Part shown: piece by piece, positions 60,747 to 64,000 of the stretch
How positions within the stretch are numbered: position 1 is the stretch's first letter
How the letters are laid out: every line of letters begins with the position of its first letter
NCBI GenBank assembly: GCA_045613765.1
Contig: JAZLBO010000020.1
Span: 1-64,000 of the forward strand
Direction: 5' to 3'
Length of the DNA: 64,000 bases
DNA from: RGIG4097 sp045613765
GTDB taxonomy: Bacteria > Bacillota > Clostridia > Christensenellales > CAG-917
Made by a program: the position numbers and the translations under genes
Notes under the pieces: model-generated
The model's database searches: none
What the model was told of the DNA's origin: nothing
What the model saw: only the letters and a program-made list of their open reading frames with translations

Positions 60747-63095
60747 ATGCTTATGAAGATGAAGAAACAATCAATCATTTCTACGTTGATTTTTGCCGTA
60801 ATTTTGGTTTCGGCAGTTTTTTCGTACTCAAATATAGCCTTTGCAGACCAAGTGGAATTGCTCTACCCCAACGACGGATATGTGCAAGCAGAAAACGTTG
60901 ATTGCATTGGACTGAACAATCTCTACACCGTCACTTTTGACAACGAAAATCAACTCTTGTCATACAACGGCACAAAGGTCGGCTCAATCCAACTTGAAGA
61001 CAGCGTTTCAAAGATCTTTGTCTTTGGCAACACTGCAGTTGTCAAAGGGGAAAAGGGCTTTTATTTTGTTGACTTCTCTGCAAATGAAATTTCCGTCCAA
61101 TCAACCACACTTTTTGATGGGGATAGTTATCTTGCAACAGACGGCACTTCCCTTTTTGTTCACTCATACGGACAAGTGGTTGTATATGACGAGAGCATTC
61201 AAGTGGTAAGCACATATACTGACAGCATCTTCAACAACAAGCCTGTTTTGGTGGCACAAGACAACGTCATCTACGGCTTTGTGGTTGAACACGGCATCAG
61301 TATTGTTTACACCTACGATACACTGACTGGCGAAGCACATAGTTTCATCAAAGACACAGTCATAAAAGGTGCAGTGGCAGGTGGCACAATCTTTGGCTAC
61401 AATGGGGAAAATATCATACTCGTTGACAAGAAAAATATACCTGTTGATGACGGCACTCTTGACTTTGTTGCAACAGATATAAGCGAGCAAAATTTCACTG
61501 CTTTTGGCGACTATCTTTACATTGCAAAAAGCAAGGACGGATTTGACAAATTTGCATATCAAAATGGCGCTCTCACATTTGTTGGAAACTACTCCTACAC
61601 AGGCAGTGGCCTTGACAAGTTGAACAACCCTTCATCAGTGGCAACAATGAAAGACGAACTCATCATTGCAGACACTTCAAACAATCGTATTCTCTATGTG
61701 GGCGACGAGGTTGTGGCTCTTGAAATGGACGCCCCTACACTCATCACTGCAAGCAAAAATAGACTGTATGTTTTGACATCAAACGGCATTGCAATCGTTG
61801 ACAACAAAACCGTTGTAAGCACAATCAAAACAAGCGTTGAAATCCATGATATGATTTACACTGACGGATTGTATGTTTTGGCAGAAAACGGGGTTTATAT
61901 ACTCATAGGTGGCAGTTTAATCAAGGTTATTGACGTAAATGACTGCTTTGCCTTTGCATCAAACTCATTGATTTACACTCTCAATTCAACTGGTGTTAAG
62001 GTCTTTGATTTTGACGGAAATGAAAACGAACTTTTGTCCTTTGTAGTTGATGGATACACCCCTCTTGACCTTCTTGTTGACGTGGTTGGCAATGTGTATA
62101 TTCTTGGTGACGACAATGCAGTCCACGTATATAAATGGCAAGATATAATAAGTGCAAATATCAGTGGCAACACCACTCTTTCAACTGAAATTTCCATCGA
62201 CTCAACAACGTACAATTTCAGTGCACAATCAATGTTTGAAATTGATGAAAAACTTGTATTTGCAACAACAGAAAATGCTTTGATTTCTCTTGATAATCCC
62301 CTTGTAAAAACCGTTGAAAACGGTGTGTCTATTGACACTGCAAACTACGGTGCAGACACATACGTTACAACTGAAAGCGCATACTTTATAACCAATGAAA
62401 ATGACGGCACAACTGCAATGAAAATTGACAGTGAAATAATACTGATTTGCTACGAAGTTGAGGGTATGCTTTACACCTCTATTGACGGCAAAAAGGGTTG
62501 GATTTTTGGCGCTGACAAGGTCATAGAAGACACTGCTTGCGCAGGCGAATATATTGCAAAGGCAGACATCAAGTTGTATGCAAATCCTATGGTTGACAGT
62601 GGCATAACCGTAAAGAAAGGCACTGCTCTCAACGTGATTGACAATGCAGGTGGATATGATGGCAACAAGTGGGTGCGTGTGGAATACAACGGCAAGACCT
62701 ACTACACTGAAAGCAGTGGACTTCAAAAGAAATCATCAGCCACTATCCTTCCTGAAATACCCAAACCTGAAAAGCCTGAAAAGGTTGACACTGAATACGG
62801 CAGAGCCAAAGCATCACGTGCAGGGGAACTTGTGTCACTCTACTCTCTTGACGGCTCAACCGTTGTTACAAGCGTTGCAGACGGCACAAAACTTGAAGTG
62901 GTTGAAAAGATTGGGGAATACTTTAAAGTCAAGCACGACGGGAGCGAGGTTCTCATCCACCAAGATCATTTCAAACTTGACGGATTGACAACGGTGCAAA
63001 TCGTTGCAATCATATTGTCCGTGGTTGTTGTGCTTACAGGTGGACTTATTTTTGCAGTGACTTCTCTGTCAAAGAAAAAAGAAGAAAACCAATAA
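60747..63095 (+). CDS. Exported beta-propeller-like protein with SH3-type domains
   Basis: 782 aa from ATG 60747; in-frame ATGs at 60753 and 60759 are alternatives. No ribosome site exists, and the promoter places the mRNA start at or near this ATG, so it may be leaderless. A signal peptide covers about 1-34. Residues about 40-600 are repeated beta strands of the propeller type (IADTSNNRILYVGDE resembles an NHL blade). Two bacterial SH3-like domains follow (about 605-660 with VKKGTALNVID and VEYNGKTYY; about 690-742 with VADGTKLEVVEK), then a membrane helix (about 750-772) and a KKKEENQ tail. SH3 domains of this kind often bind cell wall. The ligand is unknown. It is divergent from the protease operon. 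Confidence 0.85.
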   Translation: MLMKMKKQSIISTLIFAVILVSAVFSYSNIAFADQVELLYPNDGYVQAENVDCIGLNNLYTVTFDNENQLLSYNGTKVGSIQLEDSVSKIFVFGNTAVVKGEKGFYFVDFSANEISVQSTTLFDGDSYLATDGTSLFVHSYGQVVVYDESIQVVSTYTDSIFNNKPVLVAQDNVIYGFVVEHGISIVYTYDTLTGEAHSFIKDTVIKGAVAGGTIFGYNGENIILVDKKNIPVDDGTLDFVATDISEQNFTAFGDYLYIAKSKDGFDKFAYQNGALTFVGNYSYTGSGLDKLNNPSSVATMKDELIIADTSNNRILYVGDEVVALEMDAPTLITASKNRLYVLTSNGIAIVDNKTVVSTIKTSVEIHDMIYTDGLYVLAENGVYILIGGSLIKVIDVNDCFAFASNSLIYTLNSTGVKVFDFDGNENELLSFVVDGYTPLDLLVDVVGNVYILGDDNAVHVYKWQDIISANISGNTTLSTEISIDSTTYNFSAQSMFEIDEKLVFATTENALISLDNPLVKTVENGVSIDTANYGADTYVTTESAYFITNENDGTTAMKIDSEIILICYEVEGMLYTSIDGKKGWIFGADKVIEDTACAGEYIAKADIKLYANPMVDSGITVKKGTALNVIDNAGGYDGNKWVRVEYNGKTYYTESSGLQKKSSATILPEIPKPEKPEKVDTEYGRAKASRAGELVSLYSLDGSTVVTSVADGTKLEVVEKIGEYFKVKHDGSEVLIHQDHFKLDGLTTVQIVAIILSVVVVLTGGLIFAVTSLSKKKEENQ

Positions 63096-63129
63096 TTTTT
63101 CACAAATTTATTTATTTTGTGTTAAATGC

Positions 63130-63158
63130 TTGCTTTTTATATTTCTATGATATATAAT
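63130..63158 (+). promoter_or_regulatory. Promoter of tRNA-Pro
   Basis: TTGCTT (63130-63135), a 17-base spacer and TATAAT (63153-63158), 11 bases before the tRNA. Confidence 0.8.
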
Positions 63159-63169
63159 AGCAACGCTAT

Positions 63170-63246
63170 ATGGGTGTGGCGCAGTTTGGTAGCGCGCTTG
63201 AATGGGGTTCAAGAGGTCGGGGGTTCAAGTCCCTTCACCCATACCA
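63170..63246 (+). tRNA. tRNA-Pro (anticodon GGG)
   Basis: 77 bases with encoded CCA (63244-63246). Acceptor ATGGGTG/CACCCAT, D stem GCGC/GCGC, anticodon stem CTTGA/TCAAG with loop ATGGGGT (anticodon GGG, reading CCC and CCU), T loop TTCAAGT. The first acceptor pair is A-U, not the C-G pair usual for bacterial tRNA-Pro. A terminator follows at once. Confidence 0.95.
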
Positions 63247-63247
63247 G

Positions 63248-63285
63248 AAAAAGACTCAGGATTGTAATCAATCTTGAGTCTTTTT
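63248..63285 (+). terminator. Terminator of tRNA-Pro
   Basis: Outer stem AAAAAGACTCA/TGAGTCTTTTT and inner GATTG/CAATC. Confidence 0.92.
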
Positions 63286-63293
63286 CAATTATA

Positions 63294-63459
63294 TCCGCCT
63301 TTGACGGAATAAATCCACATCAGTGGATGAAATCGCTCCGCGATGAAATCTACCTAATCGGCAGGTTTGAAAAGGTGGATATGATTTCATCTGAGGTGAC
63401 ACAACGAAGATTTCATCCAAACCTGTTTGGATTTCATCCTGCAAAAGCAGGATTTCATT
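63294..63459. repeat. Hairpin array with mirrored linkers
   Basis: A row of short hairpins: TCCG/CGGA (63294-63308), ATCCAC/GTGGAT (63313-63328), ATCGC/GCGAT (63332-63344), ACCT/AGGT (63352-63366), TCCAAAC/GTTTGGA (63416-63431) and TCCTGC/GCAGGA (63437-63452). On the left the joints read GATGAAATC (63326, 63342); on the right they read the reverse complement GATTTCATC (63383, 63409, 63430; GATTTCATT at 63451). The array ends one base before the -35 box of the four-helix-bundle gene. Confidence 0.85.
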
Positions 63460-63460
63460 A

Positions 63461-63489
63461 TTGCTTTTCAATAGATTTTGTACTATACT
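63461..63489 (+). promoter_or_regulatory. Promoter of four-helix-bundle gene
   Basis: TTGCTT (63461-63466), a 17-base spacer and TATACT (63484-63489). Confidence 0.75.
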
Positions 63490-63508
63490 TGTAAAAGAGG
63501 TGACTATT

Positions 63509-63853
63509 ATGACAGAAAACAAACTCGCAGATTTGTCTATAGATTTTGCTGTTAGCGTTTTAAAATTGACAGGTAGCATCAAAGGACACTACTCTCTTGT
63601 AAATCAATTAGAACGCAGTGCAACATCTATCGGTGCAAATATTCGTGAAGCAAAATACGCTCATAGCAAGGCAGACTTTATATCCAAACTTCAAATTTCT
63701 TTAAAGGAATGTTATGAAACTGAATATTGGCTTGAGATTATGCAAAGAGCCGAAATAATAAATGACGACAAATCTAAAGCACTTATGCACGATTGTGGCT
63801 CCATCAGAAAAATCCTCATTTCTTCCATAAACACTGCCAAAACAAATTCATAA
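63509..63853 (+). CDS. Four-helix-bundle protein (S23/Avd-like)
   Basis: 114 aa from ATG 63509, with AGAGGTG 6 bases upstream; a TTG further up lies in the promoter. The sequence fits the four-helix-bundle family found in 23S rRNA intervening sequences: LVNQLERSATSIGANIREA (about 34-52), then KADFISKLQISLKECYETEYWLE in the third helix region. Relatives include Avd, the accessory protein of diversity-generating retroelements, which forms a basic pentamer that binds nucleic acid. No reverse transcriptase is in the window. The gene stands directly behind the hairpin array, with its own terminator, and may be a stand-alone mobile or RNA-binding cassette. Confidence 0.9.
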   Translation: MTENKLADLSIDFAVSVLKLTGSIKGHYSLVNQLERSATSIGANIREAKYAHSKADFISKLQISLKECYETEYWLEIMQRAEIINDDKSKALMHDCGSIRKILISSINTAKTNS

Positions 63854-63885
63854 GACGCTATTTCAACAATATATAAAACCACAAA

Positions 63886-63921
63886 AAAACGGACTATATT
63901 CAGTCCGTTTTATTTTTTTGA
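63886..63921 (+). terminator. Terminator of four-helix-bundle gene
   Basis: Stem AAAACGGACT/AGTCCGTTTT with a 6-base loop and a T-rich tail. The remaining ~80 bases to the window end hold nothing I recognise. Confidence 0.9.
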
Positions 63922-64000
63922 ATTTTGAATTATCTGGGGGTTTAATGCTCAAATTTTCTTTATAAAGTGGTTGTTTTTGCGATTTTACTCGTCACTCTCA

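Noticed and set aside
63170..63246. Integration site (att) at tRNA-Pro
   Set aside because: No integrase gene and no repeat of the tRNA 3' end were found in the remaining 750 bases; the window is too short to exclude it fully.
63294..63459. CRISPR array
   Set aside because: Each unit is a different palindrome with very short, uneven joints; there are no constant repeats with unique spacers and no cas genes.
63509..63853. Diversity-generating retroelement
   Set aside because: The Avd-like protein is present but there is no reverse transcriptase or template/variable repeat pair in the window.

Overview
The window comes from the chromosome of an A+T-rich, Gram-positive, spore-forming Bacillota, most likely an uncultured Clostridia-type gut bacterium (Christensenellales-like is a guess). 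Supporting signs are the ylbJ and gpr spore genes, a large Bacillus-type SRP RNA, TTGACA-17-TATAAT promoters, AGGAGG ribosome sites, lipoproteins, C-terminal membrane anchors and Clostridia-style Cys-rich or Ig-like surface modules. No phage, transposase or integrase gene was found.

Layout. 1-5.0 kb holds cell-surface or secreted genes: a partial Cys-rich lipoprotein, an endonuclease I-type secreted nuclease with Ig-like domains, and a small lipoprotein. 5.2-13.5 kb is housekeeping (HAD phosphatase, rho, UPF0173 hydrolase, PRPP synthetase-like, hemW, lepA, GDPD). 13.6-16.15 kb is a compact restriction-modification-like island: a DUF262-HNH nuclease, an EcoRI-type adenine methylase, and a divergent XRE controller with two palindromic operators. 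16.2-31.2 kb is the classic Bacillota translation/SRP/chromosome cluster, all on the minus strand: rpmF-plsX-rnc-smc-ftsY, then ylxM-ffh-rpsP-khpA-rimM-trmD-rbgA-rnhB-yraN, then rplS and a membrane glycosyltransferase-like gene. 31.3-36.6 kb has pta-ackA, tmcAL, ylbJ and a sigma-like HTH gene. 36.6-46.4 kb has two zinc-ribbon membrane paralogues, two RNA-modification genes, a type-2-like ileS, a large membrane Rossmann protein and a pyridoxal kinase-like gene. 46.4-51.4 kb has ffs (SRP RNA), a degenerate EF-G paralogue, murI, gpr and rpsT. 51.6-63.1 kb is a surface operon (WG-repeat/alpha-CTD-like protein, a 1971-aa tandem subtilase, a 670-aa subtilase) and a divergent propeller/SH3 exported protein. 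The right end has tRNA-Pro(GGG), a hairpin array and a four-helix-bundle protein.

Points of most interest: (1) an array of small hairpins with mirror-image linkers (GATGAAATC on the left, GATTTCATC on the right), ending one base before the promoter of a four-helix-bundle gene; (2) two copies of a ~120-bp structured repeat with compensatory base changes in their stems; (3) a 48-bp upstream element placed at exactly the same distance from the -10 box in front of two operons, the zinc-ribbon operon and the surface-protease operon, suggesting a small regulon; (4) a giant surface protein with two subtilase domains that both carry Glu in place of the catalytic Asp, encoded next to a subtilase with a normal triad; (5) the methylase/DUF262-HNH/XRE island with a readable control region. 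All functional calls rest on reading motifs by eye; no database search was possible.
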